This document shows positions 15,201-26,559 of a stretch of 64,000 nt of DNA, one piece after another (position 1 is the first letter of the stretch; each line of letters starts with the position of its first letter). Source of the stretch: Atrina japonica (Eukaryota > Mollusca > Bivalvia > Pterioida > Pinnidae); the NCBI GenBank assembly GCA_030159075.1, contig BROG01000367.1:310001-374000 (forward strand). Direction: 5' to 3'. Below the pieces are notes generated by a model that did not search any database, had not been told where the DNA came from, and saw only the letters and a list, made by a program, of their open reading frames with translations. Position numbers and translations under genes: made by a program.

Positions 15201-18200
15201 GGGGTATAGTTTTGATATTGGAACGACAGAATTAGCATTCATAAATAATACACTTCGTGCTTGCTTGTTTCAAGTATTCAATGTTCAACGTTTTTAACGT
15301 TAAACTAAAACTTTCGATTCAAGAGTTAATGACAGTAAAAACTGGAGGTCCCGTGTCACAGTAGGTGTCGGCACGTTAAAGAACCCTCACTGCTCAATGG
15401 CCGTACGTGCCGAGCATAGGTCAAAATTTGAAACCCTTCACCGGCATTTGGTGACGTCTCCATATGAGTGAAATATTCTTGAGTGGAACGTCAAACAACA
15501 ATAAACATAAACAAACAAAAACAAGAGTTAATGACCGGATGTGGACGTATCTCATATATTCTTCTTTCTTGCAATTATCAAAGTTAACTTTAATTTAAAA
15601 AAAAAAATGTTCGGATTCCCATCAAAAGAGAAAAAGGACAAACAATAAACAATCAAAAGGATAAAATAAAAATACAACAATAGAACCCCCCACCCCCCAA
15701 TAAAGGTAAAAAAACAACAACCCCCAAACAAACAAAATACATGACGAAAAAAACTTTTAAATATAAAAAGCTTCCCTAAATGTGCTTTTAGACTTGTAAT
15801 AGAGAAAATGTAGACAAGCACACGCAAAGAAATCTTGACTCCACCCCTGGAAACTAATCATGGGATTTCAGACGTTTTGCATCTGTGTTACATGCTGTTT
15901 CGATGTTAAAAGTTCATTGCCATTTTATGCTGCATTCACAATAACATGTTCAGTTTGTTGGGTAGTTAAACACTGATAACACAGAATGTACCTGTAATTA
16001 TTTACTTAGCACCGACCTACACGTACAGGTATCTACACCACGAATTCTTAGATCATCAATATGTCAATATACCGTCATAAGCTCAGGTAGATTAATAGCA
16101 GGTAAATTTGGGCGTCGACAGAGTGTGTGGGTGAAAAAAATAGGTTATATTCATTCAGTTAAATCAGCGATATATAAAGCTAATATAAATCATGTAACAT
16201 GTTCTCAGTGTGGGACTATTGCCATGTAGGCCTAGCCATTCATTCTCCTTTTCAATTTTTTTCTTTTGGTTAAATGTGTGGACATGTACATACTTATCTA
16301 GATCTTAAGTATAATTTATAACTTTGTTTGAGCTAACAAAAGTAGAATTTGTTGATATTGAAGGCTCGATCGACGAAGTAATAACCGGAGAACATACCGA
16401 CGTTGTTGACAATTTGTCTGTGAAACGGGTACATATCGTACCTGGAAATCTGGCGTGGCCTTATCGGCGATCGATTAGTTAACTTTGAGGTGTGTCAATT
16501 TCATTCATCCTCGTCTTAATCATATCTCATCGAACACATTAATTTTACCGTATACTAAAACATTTTAGCCATCAGCTGATTCAGGTAATTTAAAGATGTC
16601 TTAATTTTTTCACGCCGCATTCTGTTCGAAGAATAATAGTAAACTATCATGTATAAAAGCTAGTCAAACTATTATTATTACAACAATACATTTATTGAAT
16701 TTCGCACCCCAACAGCTGAGGTCTAGACATTTGCTGAGCCCGGCAACATGTTACGTATATACATGTATATATATATTTCTTATTGATTTCGAGCAACATT
16801 TTTATGAAAGTTTTAAGTATTGACTAGAAAATAGTCTCAAATTAAGCATACTGGGTGTGCCACTGGATCAAGTATGGGAAGAACATCAATGGTATCGCTG
16901 CTGATATACCCTACATTCGGTTTCAGTTTTGAGGAATATCCGGTTTATTTACTTTTTGATTTACCAAGGGTTTTACCAAAAATCAAATCACATTTTTACA
17001 TTTTGGTAAAACCCCTGATAATTCAAAAAGTGAAAATATGATAGGAAATCAATGTGAAAAACATCGGTTATGTTTTTCAATACAAATTCACGTGTGAAGA
17101 TTTTCAGTATAACTATTAACACAGAAATGATATCATATATAGAATTGGGGAGCTGAAAACTGGTGATAAAAACCAAGTTTGTAAAGCTCATCATGATTGT
17201 TAAAAATACACTGAAGGCCTAGACACCTCCTTGAATCCATCTCTCATATTTTATTTTTAAAATGAAATTCGACGTGACATAAACGGATATTACCGTTCAT
17301 GGTCTATTTGAATTCTGTACAATAAGGATTTAAATGTTTTCACTGACTCTACTGGTAATATAGAAATACATTTCTATACATCTACATCTATTATGGATCC
17401 TTTCAGAAACCGAATATATTCCACTGTGAAACAGAATTAATTAGAGCAGATAAATATGTCCTCATCCTAGCCTACATTTCTACAGTCTTGATTCAACTGT
17501 CCCACATTAGATTGATTAATATTGCTCCCAAAACCAGAATGGGATCCCTGGATCCTTGTTCTACCTTGCAAGATTAAACCATTGATTTTAAATTATTAGA
17601 ACCTAGTTACATAACATAACGGGGGGGAGCAACAATAAGATACATTTAAAAAGGATTTCTCGGTCTAGTCAAAATTAGAATATTTTCGAAGGTTTTGAAG
17701 AAATTGAGATATAAACCTCCATTTCAACATGCATGTATCCAAAGTAGATCAGTCGATCCATAGTTACTTTGGATGAAATACCCCAATACTTCTAAATCGG
17801 TCACCTTGGAAAATTGATAACAGTCACTTCCGCAAACTGATAACAACAACTTGCATGGTGATTAGAATTCAAAATTTCCAGAAATAAAGGACAAAAAGCG
17901 AAGTTGGATTTATTTTATCAGAGTTTGTCAGATTTTACCATTTCCAGCACCAGTCATTTACTCTCGCATCTTCGCGGTAAGCTGCAGATCCCTCGCGCCT
18001 ACGTGGCACAGTGAAAACTCGTGTTTGCGTGGCACAGTGCAGAACTCACGTCTGCATTGTGCATAGTTAAAGAACCATCGCTATACCAACCCATAGCACA
18101 TGACAAATACTATGCTCAGTGACGTGTCCACATGGATGAAAGGATAAGCAAAATAAAATATTGAAGGGGCGTACAACAGTGATAAAACACAACAGACGAA

Positions 18201-18601
18201 ATTCCTTCGAAAGGTCAAAAGTCAACAAACAACACCAATGGCAATGTACCGGTCACTTCGGTTTAACAACCCTCAGGTGAGCTAAAGACCTCTGTTGAAA
18301 GTGTCAGTTGTGTGTAGGAGTAATCCAACTAAATGCGTATATTTAGCAATATACATGTATCTAATAACTCACGAAGAAATATTATTACACACAACAACAA
18401 TCCGGGTTGTGTTACATGCGCGTAACTGTCGACCCAATCCTAAATACACAATGTTACTTACAAGAACCATTGTAAATAACTAGGTGTATTAAAAGTTTAA
18501 AACTGCGTATGCCAGTGAAAAAACTACATTGACTGCATAACGACGAATTGAATACTTACGACTCGGCTTATTTGATACATGGCTGGCGTGTAGTCTGTAG
18601 T
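5592..18601 (-). CDS. Four-CRD (quadruple) galectin, 12 exons
   Basis: Probable beta-galactoside-binding lectin; bivalve four-CRD galectins act as soluble immune recognition proteins on haemocytes. Exons, 5' to 3' on the minus strand: 18601-18560 (ATG at 18580), 14521-14433, 13469-13145, 12868-12783, 11647-11446, 11017-10898, 9207-9119, 8253-8049, 7887-7768, 7156-7068, 6757-6553, 5705-5592 (TAG). All internal junctions have AG/GT borders and phases join without a break, giving about 554 residues. CRD1 is residues about 8-145, CRD2 146-281, CRD3 282-419, CRD4 420-554. Each CRD keeps the HFNPR sugar-contact motif, an N after it and WG-E. The trailing arginine of the WGxExR motif is kept in CRD2 and CRD4, and is T in CRD1 and K in CRD3. 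No signal peptide is seen, as usual for galectins. CRD2-4 have three exons each, but CRD1 fuses the last two. A 5' non-coding exon near 19015-19090 is possible. An AATAAATAAA lies about 400 nt after the stop, near 5185-5194. Confidence 0.93.
5848..5891. repeat. (AT)n microsatellite in the last galectin intron
   Basis: TA run of about 44 bp between the last two galectin exons. A longer TA/TG-rich stretch follows at 6256-6330. Short frames through these repeats are artefacts. Confidence 0.9.
6453..6508. repeat. (CA)n microsatellite
   Basis: Slightly interrupted CA run, about 45 bp downstream of the donor of the CRD4 middle exon, in the final intron. Confidence 0.9.
8868..8957. repeat. Dispersed repeat, about 90 bp, copy 1
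   Basis: Shares 'agatgtgcaaatggtctta', 'acatgaagaaca' and 'gaccaggtgtc' with 35685-35777 in the same orientation. It lies in a galectin intron. Identity unknown; possibly a SINE fragment. Confidence 0.6.
9488..9690. mobile_element. TIR MITE copy A, 3' end merged into the satellite
   Basis: The 5' part ('aacccctgtggtc', 'tttagactcaccc') matches the elements at 30324-30539 and 34241-34456. Its 3' part ('accattctttcaaatgg') runs directly into the 81-bp satellite, so the array may have grown at its edge. It lies in the intron between CRD2 and CRD3. Confidence 0.6.
9690..10860. repeat. 81-bp satellite, about 15 copies, in a galectin intron
   Basis: Head-to-tail array; each unit contains 'gataactttgatacaggga', 'tcaataagttaatacaggc' and 'cagtaatgggtgataact'. 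Because 81 is a multiple of three, a 407-codon frame stays open on the minus strand (9655-10878). It has no independent support as a gene. The array ends within about 40 bp of the donor of the CRD2 third exon at 10898. One internal unit near 10310-10345 is partly deleted. Confidence 0.92.
13678..13855. mobile_element. Foldback MITE, copy 1
   Basis: About 178 bp with long inverted ends: 'atagaccctttca' at the left and 'tgaaagggtctata' at the right. The inner block is the reverse complement of that in 39371-39549, so the two copies lie in opposite orientations. It is in the CRD1 intron. No coding capacity. Confidence 0.85.
14893..14945 (-). mobile_element. SINE 3'-tail fragment
   Basis: Contains 'attgtttaacgccacttt' followed by 'caacaatatttca', the complement of the conserved 3' tail seen in other SINEs of this window (24172, 30843, 37667). 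The tRNA-like head is missing. Confidence 0.5.
15320..15515 (+). mobile_element. SINE fragment, same family as 37497-37857
   Basis: Shares with the minus strand of 37497-37735 the blocks 'gtgtcacagtaggtgt', 'accctcactgctcaatggc', 'gtgccgagcatagg' and 'ggtgacgtctccatatgag', ending 'gaacgtcaaacaaca' and an A-rich tail. The tRNA head is not recognisable here. It lies in the first galectin intron. Confidence 0.65.
15840..18559 (-). other. Remainder of the first galectin intron
   Basis: No second gene is visible. The stretch holds a small foldback (16950-17033), a weak SINE-like patch near 18030-18150 related to 15320-15515, and AT-rich unique sequence. The long intron 1 next to a 7-residue first coding exon is odd but splices in phase. 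Confidence 0.5.
16950..17033. repeat. Imperfect palindrome, 31-bp arms
   Basis: The left arm runs 'actttttgatttacc...ttttaccaaaa' (16950-16980) and the right arm (17003-17033) is its reverse complement with a few mismatches, around a 22-bp loop. It may be a tiny foldback element. Confidence 0.65.
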
Positions 18602-19269
18602 CTGTAAAACAAATGCGATTTTTACACATTCTATGCACAAGGTTAACTGATGCGGATATAGAGTGTTTAAGTGTTTTAACAATAGATTAAGTCGTTATTA
18701 CATGCAAGTTATGTTTGAAAACGTACACTACGGCCATTAATCTGGAAACATTTTATAAACATGCTGCTTTAGGTATCCTACACATACTTGTTCCTGTATA
18801 TGTATTCTGTTCATTTATTTGTTCAAGCTTGCAGACTTTTCAAAATATTATGAACGTGGAGAAGTTTAACATCACTATAATAAACAAGGCTGAAAATTGC
18901 CTGTCAACAGATGTAAACTTTAAGGTAATTACATTTGAATTAATACATGCGTGATCTACTGGTCTTGAATTCAGATGTGCTATGTATATCAAAATGAAAG
19001 GAAATTTTTTTACCTGCTGCTTTCTGATGTTACCACCCGATTGCCTGGACGTCGATGCGGCGAATGCGACAAGATCTTGTCAATACCTGTGCGATATTTA
19101 GACAGTAAGAACACACCTTGTCATAGCTGACATGTGATTTAACAGCAAATAGTTGTAAGTTAGCCAGCTACATGATCGACTCTGAGCTGAGTTTATCTTA
19201 TTTACATACGTACATGCATGTATGTCCAAGGTAAATAGGTCGATCCCGGCTTAATTTGTGTGGAATGTA

Positions 19270-19590
19270 GCAAATTGTATGATTATAGATACTATATCGG
19301 AACACAACGGATGATATGTAGGGATACAAAAGTCGCCCACAACGGTGCAGTGATAGGTCGTTCACACCACGGCATGCAGATGGGGTGGGGTCCGCGATTC
19401 CAAATTACACTGTGTATTTTTGTATTAGCAAATTGTATGATTATAGATACTATATCGGAACACAACGGATGATATGTAGGGATACAAAAGTCGCCCCCCT
19501 ACGGTGCAGTGATAGGTCGTTCACACCACGGCAAGCAGATGGGGGTGGGGTCCGCGGTTCCAAATCACACTGTGTATTTTTGTATTACTG
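19270..19590. repeat. Two-copy tandem duplication, period about 158 bp
   Basis: 'gcaaattgtatgattatag' at 19270 recurs at 19428, and the rest of the unit, including 'ggtcgttcacaccacggca', is repeated with a few changes. Plus-strand frames through it (19260-19774) are not supported as genes. Confidence 0.85.
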
Positions 19591-19954
19591 TTGTTTTACC
19601 TCACGCCATGATTTTTTTACACCTATATGGAGACTTAACAACTCGCTACAGGCGATATACCACAAATTTTTACCTGTGCTAAAGACGGCTGCCAATGCAG
19701 CGATAGAGTTCTTTAACATACAGATACTCGGCATCAAAACCGAGTCACGGTTAATTTTCGAGCGAGACTTATAACCCGAGGTACCGTGTCACACTGTCGT
19801 TCTTTTCTTTTTTAAAATTGATTCGAGTCCATGGAACAGGTCTAAATTTATATGTCAGCTAACCCGTAACTGAAGGTGATGTCTTTACTTCGGTAAGCAA
19901 TCACAATGGGAGGTGCGTAAGGTGGATAGATATAATTAATCAAGTTCATACTAA

Positions 19955-20195
19955 AACATGATAGATAGACAGACAGAGACAGATTGTCAGACATACAGAC
20001 TAATAGATAGATAGACAGACAGACAAATAGATAGACAGACAGACAGACAAAGTAACTCAACTAGATAGTTATATAGATAGGCAGGCAGCGTATAGGCAGC
20101 TGGGTAGCTTGAGAAGGTCGGACAACAGGGAAAGTTAGAAAGTTATCAGTTGACAGACAGACAATTTGTATATATATAAATAGACAGACAAATAT
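19955..20195. repeat. (GATA/GACA)n degenerate microsatellite
   Basis: Interspersed gatagata and gacagaca tetranucleotides. The following stretch 20196-22280 shows no gene that I can support. Confidence 0.8.
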
Positions 20196-22284
20196 ATAAG
20201 ATATATGGTACGGGTGTCTTCTATATAGGTATACAATAAAGATAAGAGTATTTAGTTGAAATCAAGGTCTTGTGCGGTGGGCGTGGCACGTTGTAGATTT
20301 CCCACAACAATAAAATCAATCTATAGCAATGGTCTTAATTTGCAGTAGTGCATGTGGCTTAAATATCCGTATAAGTGTAACACTCATCAAAAGTAGGATG
20401 TGGAGTGACATTTCTAAAACAATGTATCTATATAGGTATTACATGTTATGCAAATTACCTACCTTAAGGTTGTGTCTTCTAACACTAACCATCTATATAG
20501 CAAGTATGTGTACTTACTGTGAAAGATGATTCATAATCACAGATCTGCATGTTTCAAGGTTATGTTGGAAATGTGATCGCAAGCTATAAATACATTATCA
20601 GCTCAATTTCAAATGACAAGAACATGTCGTCTGCTTTTTTTCCCCAATGGATATTGAAACTATATTAAAAAAACCTTGGGGCCAGGTGAGCTAAAATTGA
20701 CCGGTAATAGCAATGATAAAATGTGAGAGAACGGATTTCGAGACTTCTTCAACGCGAGTCTATATTGCTGACTGTATATGGTACTACCTGTATTCGTTGT
20801 AAAATATAAATTCACGCTGCAGGATAAACGAAAAGAGCTACGAGGTACAATCTAAACAGTACAAAAGATTAGATTATATCACCTAAAATCTATATCACCT
20901 GAAATCTACAATTACCATCCGACCATCTATTTTCACGTACACCAGTAATCTCGCATTCCGGTACCCTTTACCCGATATTCTTCGGTATTTTTGCTATTTC
21001 CAGATGATTTTTAAACTAGCCAAATTTAACAAACAACAATGGATAAAACTTATGCTGATAATCGCAAGTTTTGGTGTGTTTTGTTCACATATAAACTTAT
21101 TGTGCAAGAACTCTATGTGTGGTGTCTCGAGGATATATTAAAATAGTTTCAGATCAGTCATTCGATATTTATTTCATCTTTTTCGGTTTTGAGACAACAC
21201 TTTGCACATATCGGATGACGCGAACAAAAGGTATTCGGTTACTGAAGGTTTTTATTTCTTTGTCATCGAGTGTAACCTCGGATGTTTAAGAAATGTCGAT
21301 ATAATCGTGGCCAGGAATTTGAATTTAAATGAAACTGATAAATGAATGTACAACTTTGTTTAAATCCTGGTGTCTTGTTCTATTTCTTAGTTACTTTAAA
21401 GTACTTTAAAAACCAGTGAAAAAAGTTATTAACGATAAAAACATATCCCTTTGGACTGACTGTATTTATTCCGTGGAAACGTTTTTAAAAACAAATGAAA
21501 GTAATTCTGATATATGATTTTACGTATCTTATGTGAATATGATAATAGTCAAAATGATTAACATTTAATATACAGAATTTCCAATAAAATACTCGTCCAA
21601 AATTGGATAAAAAAGCTGCAAATGTTCTACAAAATACAATCAATAAATAAAACAAGAGACCCATAGACCATATCGCTGTGGAATACAGTAGGATATCGCA
21701 CAATAAAATATCACCTTGTTTATAAGACCGCCTCACATTTAAAACCATAATTATTTCATCTCTTCAACTTTTCTGAATAAATATCAAATAAATCACTCAA
21801 ATAAACCCCCACTTAAGAGACCACCTTGCTAATCACTGAGACCACTTTGAGCCCGTCAGTTCGGTGGTCTTAATTGTGAGATTCCCCTGTATGTAATTTT
21901 AGGATAGGAATTTCAATTTTCAAATGATTATAATACTCCTTGCGAAAGGGGGTGAGCTAAAAATATATGAAAGTGACAAAGTTTAAAAAGACGCGTAAAA
22001 TTCGTTTATCGATTTCTAAAAAAAAATAAAATAACTATGCAGATTACCAAATGCAATTAGTTTGTCAGTTAATGCAGCGGTTCTGGGGGAGAATATTTTC
22101 AAAGGGAGCTGTCCCTTGACACCTATTTCGCCTTACCTTGGAGCCGTTTTACTAGTAATACTATTATTCATGATTTTTGTTATGGATTTCATTAAAAAAG
22201 AAGTAAAAACGCCGTTACTGAAGGCTACATTTCTTATTGGCTACTGGGGACACAGGGTAATAAACTGCTATTCTGATTGACTCA

Positions 22285-22600
22285 GAAACAGTATGCCTAA
22301 CAGTGAATAAGAAATTTGGTGCCAAAATATCAGTTTTACCCCTGTGTCCTCTTCCTGGGGGTCTAGGGGATATGTGGCATAGTGCATGTGAGAGGTCATG
22401 CCCATCTCTACCTCTCATACCTTGGCCGTCGCTCAGAAACTACCAGTAAGCCCAGCAGTCAATAAGAAATATGTGTCCCCTTCCTGAAGCTCTAGGACAT
22501 GTGTGGCATAGTGCATGTGAGAGGTCATATCCACCTCTACCTCCATTATCTTGGGTGTTGCTCAGAAACTCACAATAAGCCCAGCTGTCAATAAAAATGT
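22285..22600. repeat. Degenerate tandem repeat, period about 128-149 bp
   Basis: 'cagaaac' + 'taagcccag' blocks recur near 22285, 22434 and 22562, with 'gtggcatagtgcatgtgaga' repeated in the first two units. The minus-strand frames here only reflect the repeat. Confidence 0.75.
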
Positions 22601-23109
22601 CGGTCGAACTAATCTCAGTGTCTATCCATCCTTCGATAATAGCCTTCAATAACGGTATTTTTGCTTCTTCTAAAGTGTAATCCGCGTGCAACATATTATG
22701 TTGTACACGGATCATGAAATAGTTATAAACTGAAATCGTACAACATAATGAATAATTTATAATAGAAAATAATTGAAATATATTAGGAATACGCCGTATT
22801 TTTTTTTTTCGTAACGAACATGAATATTATTGACGGCTGGTGTCATGTTGTAAATTTTGAATTTACTGGGTGGGTGTAAATGCAAAATTTACAACACGAC
22901 AACTCATGATTAAATATTTAAAACATGACACTGGTATTGACTGCTGGTATTGACGGCTGGCTTCACACTAGTGTTAAAACCTATCTCTCACCGCTCCCGT
23001 TTTCAGATATGTCGCCTATACGCGATATTTTTTAACATGGGATCGATTAAAAATAGGTTTTAAATTGGATTGCCCTGGATCCAGAAGTAACCCGATCTGA
23101 CCGTAAAAA

Positions 23110-23320
23110 AAAAAAAAATAATAATAATAATAATAATAATAAAACACTTGGTAGATGACCTTGAGTACTTGCTTCCTGTACAATTTCGTCAAAATCCCTT
23201 CACCGGTTTTTGAGAAGAAGTCGAAAATGTGACAAATTAACGCCTAACAACAGTTAAGCTAGCAAAACGTTATGTTTTTTCTCAAATACCCTTACTATTA
23301 AAGGGACATTAGCTGTGTTT

Positions 23321-23397
<77 letters not shown>

Positions 23398-23440
23398 AAT
23401 ATATATATATAATAATCATCATCATCATCATCATCATAAC
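23110..23440. repeat. Microsatellite cluster
   Basis: (ATA)n near 23117-23142, a long (AT)n run about 23321-23412 and (ATC)n about 23413-23437. Confidence 0.9.
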
Positions 23441-23564
23441 AAAAAAGTAATAATGATAACAAATTTACATTTTTTTTACTTTTATTTGATGTACAGTAAC
23501 AAATAAGAACTATACGCGGATATTAAAAAAATATGATTTTCCTATATATTTTGTGAAATAAGGT

Positions 23565-23765
23565 TTGGTCCAGTGCGGTATTCCTATACAATTTTACGGA
23601 TAGTAAGGTTGAGTTAATCAGTTACAGGTGAATATTAATTACCAAACTGGGTTTCTGAAGCAATTTTCACAAAATATATTATGGGAATTTAAGAATTCTT
23701 ACGTTTGTGTGTATCTCATTTTTGTTATTGTATACCAAAGTGAGTCGTAATTTTAAAAGAAAGAT
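23565..23765. repeat. Dispersed repeat, copy 1
   Basis: Blocks 'ggttgagttaatca', 'gcaattttcac', 'gggaatttaagaatt' and 'ttgttattgtata' recur in the same order at 36700-36900, and more weakly at 40985-41215. Probably an old transposon family; no coding content is visible. Confidence 0.6.
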
Positions 23766-23869
23766 TTTTTTTTTAAAAAAATAAAACAAAACAAAACAGA
23801 TAATACCAGAATACTATCACTATCAAACAAACAGTATCAATCACAAAATATACAAATGAATGCATCAGC

Positions 23870-24045
23870 GTCGGAAGCAGATTGAAACGGAGAGGGGGGG
23901 CTAAACCAACTAAAAACACATACACACGCCAGAAACGTCTGGGGCTAAGCCCCAATTTTTAACACCTATGTCTATCTTTGCAAAAAAGTGGGGGGCTAAG
24001 CCCCCCCCCCCCCCCCCCCCCCCCCGGTTCCGACGCCTATGGAAT
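23870..24045. repeat. GC-rich foldback with C25 homopolymer
   Basis: Bounded by 'gcgtcggaagc' at the left and 'ggttccgacgcctat' at the right, with 'ggggctaagcccc' mini-palindromes inside and an uninterrupted run of 25 C at 24001-24025. It stands out sharply against the AT-rich surroundings and resembles the end of a DNA transposon. Homopolymer length may be an assembly approximation. Confidence 0.7.
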
Positions 24046-24149
24046 GTATCAAAAAAAAAAAGAAAGAAAAACCTATATAAATCGAAACGAACTGTCATTA
24101 ATGCTAAACAAACAGCCATTGCTTAGTATTCGATAACTGTAGACGTCAC

Positions 24150-24368
24150 CCTTGACTTTGATTTTGAAGTGTTTTACGCCACACTGAACAATTCTTCAGT
24201 TATATGGTGGCAGCCAGTTTTTAATGGTGGAGGAGAGAACCCGGTTACAATGCACCCGGGAAGAAACCACCGGCCTTCCGCAAGCAAACTGTCAAACTTT
24301 CCCACAAAAATCGGCCTTAGGTTCCAGCGGGGCTCGAACCTGCACTGACCAGAAGTGAGAGACTTCAT
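24150..24368 (-). mobile_element. tRNA-derived SINE, degraded
   Basis: On the minus strand a box-B-like 'ggttcgagccc' precedes a body with 'gttctctcctccacc' and ends in the conserved tail that is the complement of 'gttttacgccacactg'. Same family as 30835-31062. Confidence 0.65.
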
Positions 24369-24510
24369 TGTTCAAAGCGAGTACATGATATCTTTAGTGA
24401 AAACTACTAGTTTTTACACCTGTACCGCACGAGTTGTCGTTCTTACACGTTGTCAGATGAAGAGCATCGAAGTCTTAAACAGGCCTAATAATATAATGTA
24501 CAAATTAAAA

Positions 24511-25443
24511 GGTTGTGAAGTTAGCTTGACGAGTGACGAATCTTTTTTGTTTCTTCAAACTATTTTTTTGTTTTAAGACACTGTCTCTAGATATCTTAAA
24601 TATAAATCGGGGCTTTCTTTCAAAATTTGAAGTCAAAGGTCCCTCATGGAGACTTAATCAATTCGTCAAACAGATTGACGAGTGGCGATTTATTTTTTCT
24701 CTTAAAATTTTATTTCTCGGTATGCGACAATGTATTTATATATCGGGTCTTTTTCAAAACTTGAAGTGAAATGCCCCTTCTGGGGACTTCATCCATTAAC
24801 CAGATTGACGAGTGACGATTTTTTTCTTAAAATGTTATTTTTTGGTTCAAGACATTTTGAATATATTAATAGGTGCTTTTTTCAAAATTTTAACTTTCAA
24901 TCACCCCTTATAGGGACTTCGTCAATCTATAAAACAGATTAACCAGTGACATTTTTTTCCTCTCAAAGCTTTATTACTTGTTTTAAGACAATGTATTTAG
25001 ACATTTTAAATGTAAATCGGGCCTTTTTCAACAAAATCTGAAGTTGAACGTCGCTCATGGGAACTTGATTAATTTTGTCAAAACGTCAATTCATCTAACG
25101 GTTGTTATATGACATTGTTGGTTATTCAAAACTTTATAGTTTTTCACGTTTAACAATTAGTGCATGTTGAAGTGTTCCCCTGATTTATATTTAAAATGTC
25201 TAGAGACAGTGTCTTAAACCCCAAAATAAAAGTTTTAAGAAAATTATTTTTCGTCACTGGTCAATATGTTTGACGAAGCCCCTATGAGGGACCTTTGACG
25301 TCTAATTTAGAAAGAAAGTCCCGATTTATACTTAAGTTAAAATGTCTAAAGACCGTGTCTCAAACCAATAAATAAAGTTTTAAGAAAAATATTTCGTCAC
25401 TGGTCAAACTAACTTCACAACTTTTCGTCACTCGTCAAACTTA
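24511..25443. mobile_element. Foldback element made of tandem ~125-bp units
   Basis: The left arm (about 24511-25080) holds four to five direct units with 'gacgagtgacga', 'gttttaagacactgtctcta', 'ataaatcggg' and 'tcaaaggtccctcat'. The right arm (about 25165-25443) holds about two units in reverse complement. The outermost ends, 'ggttgtgaagttagcttgac' and 'tcaaactaacttcacaact', are inverted matches. Drosophila FB elements are built this way. No transposase frame is present. Confidence 0.75.
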
Positions 25444-26064
25444 CTTGACGCACCTTAAATCAAAATGTAAATCATTTGTTATACCACTTCTATTTTTGTT
25501 TACCAAAATAGATCAATTCAGCGGTTTTTTCTAACTGTGTAAGAACTAAATCTATCTAGATAAATGTTATGTTAGAGCGAATTATTATTTTCAGACGGCG
25601 AGATAAAGGGTCAGTCATCTTCGTAAAACCACGATAGAAAAGAGCATGGCGATTCAGTACCATGGATTTACAACGATGGGGGTCATTTATTTTTTTTAAA
25701 ATTACATAGATATTCCAGTTAATGCATAACATGCTTGAGTCATTGAGTATTGCAATATCCCCGTAAAAGTACTTACATTTTAAGCTGTTATGAATTGTGC
25801 GCTGTAGCATGATATTGAAATTTTCATTTACAAGAAATCAAGGAAAAACGAGTAAAGGAAAAACTTTTCCTGACCTAAATTTTGATTTCCTATATGAATA
25901 CAAACATAGATAAAAGTCAAATTCATTTCTGGGAAAATCTCAATTGTTCAGTGTTTTATTTCCTGATAGTTTTAACAGTATGGAAGCCCACAAGATTTAA
26001 AATGAAGTTTGGACCAACACAGGCAAGGCCAGATCTGGGATCCATAAAACTTAAAAAGTATTCA

Positions 26065-26540
26065 AAGTCAGAAAATTTTATTCAACTTCAGCAAATCGAG
26101 CAAAAATCTGATTGGCTTAAATTAGCAGACCAAGTTAAGAATAGTTTTAGACCCAGATTTGGTTTTCTGCAAGTGAGCGAGTTTGAATAATCCCCGTGCC
26201 GACCGGTAATCGTAGATCAGAGATGACGTGGATCCAGAATTAATTGATGATAAAAACAGGAGGTTTAACCCCAGGTGAACAGGTCACTGACAATATAGGA
26301 GATAAAAAAGAAACCCGAATCCTGACAAGTAATTCTAGTCAGTAAATCAGCCATTGATACAAACATCTGCTAACTAAGGACATTATATCGGCTGTCAAGT
26401 TTGTGAAACGTCGACTTTTCATCGTATGTCAAAGTCAGAAAATTTTATTCAACTTCAGCAAATCGAGCAAAAATCTGATTGGCTTAAATTAGCAGACCAA
26501 GTTAAGAATAGTCTTAGACCCAGATTTGGTTTTCTGCAAG
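26065..26540. repeat. 110-bp direct duplication separated by about 255 bp
   Basis: 26065-26172 recurs at 26429-26540 nearly unchanged ('tcaaagtcagaaaatttta' to 'ggttttctgcaagt'). The near identity suggests a recent local duplication. The plus-strand frame 25882-26190 covering copy 1 is not supported as a gene. Confidence 0.85.
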
Positions 26541-26559
26541 TTTTCTGTATATTTGACAA

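Noticed and set aside
19260..19774. Overlapping plus-strand ORFs of 70 and 129 codons
   Set aside because: They run through a two-copy tandem duplication and share the repeated segment. No domain or splice context.
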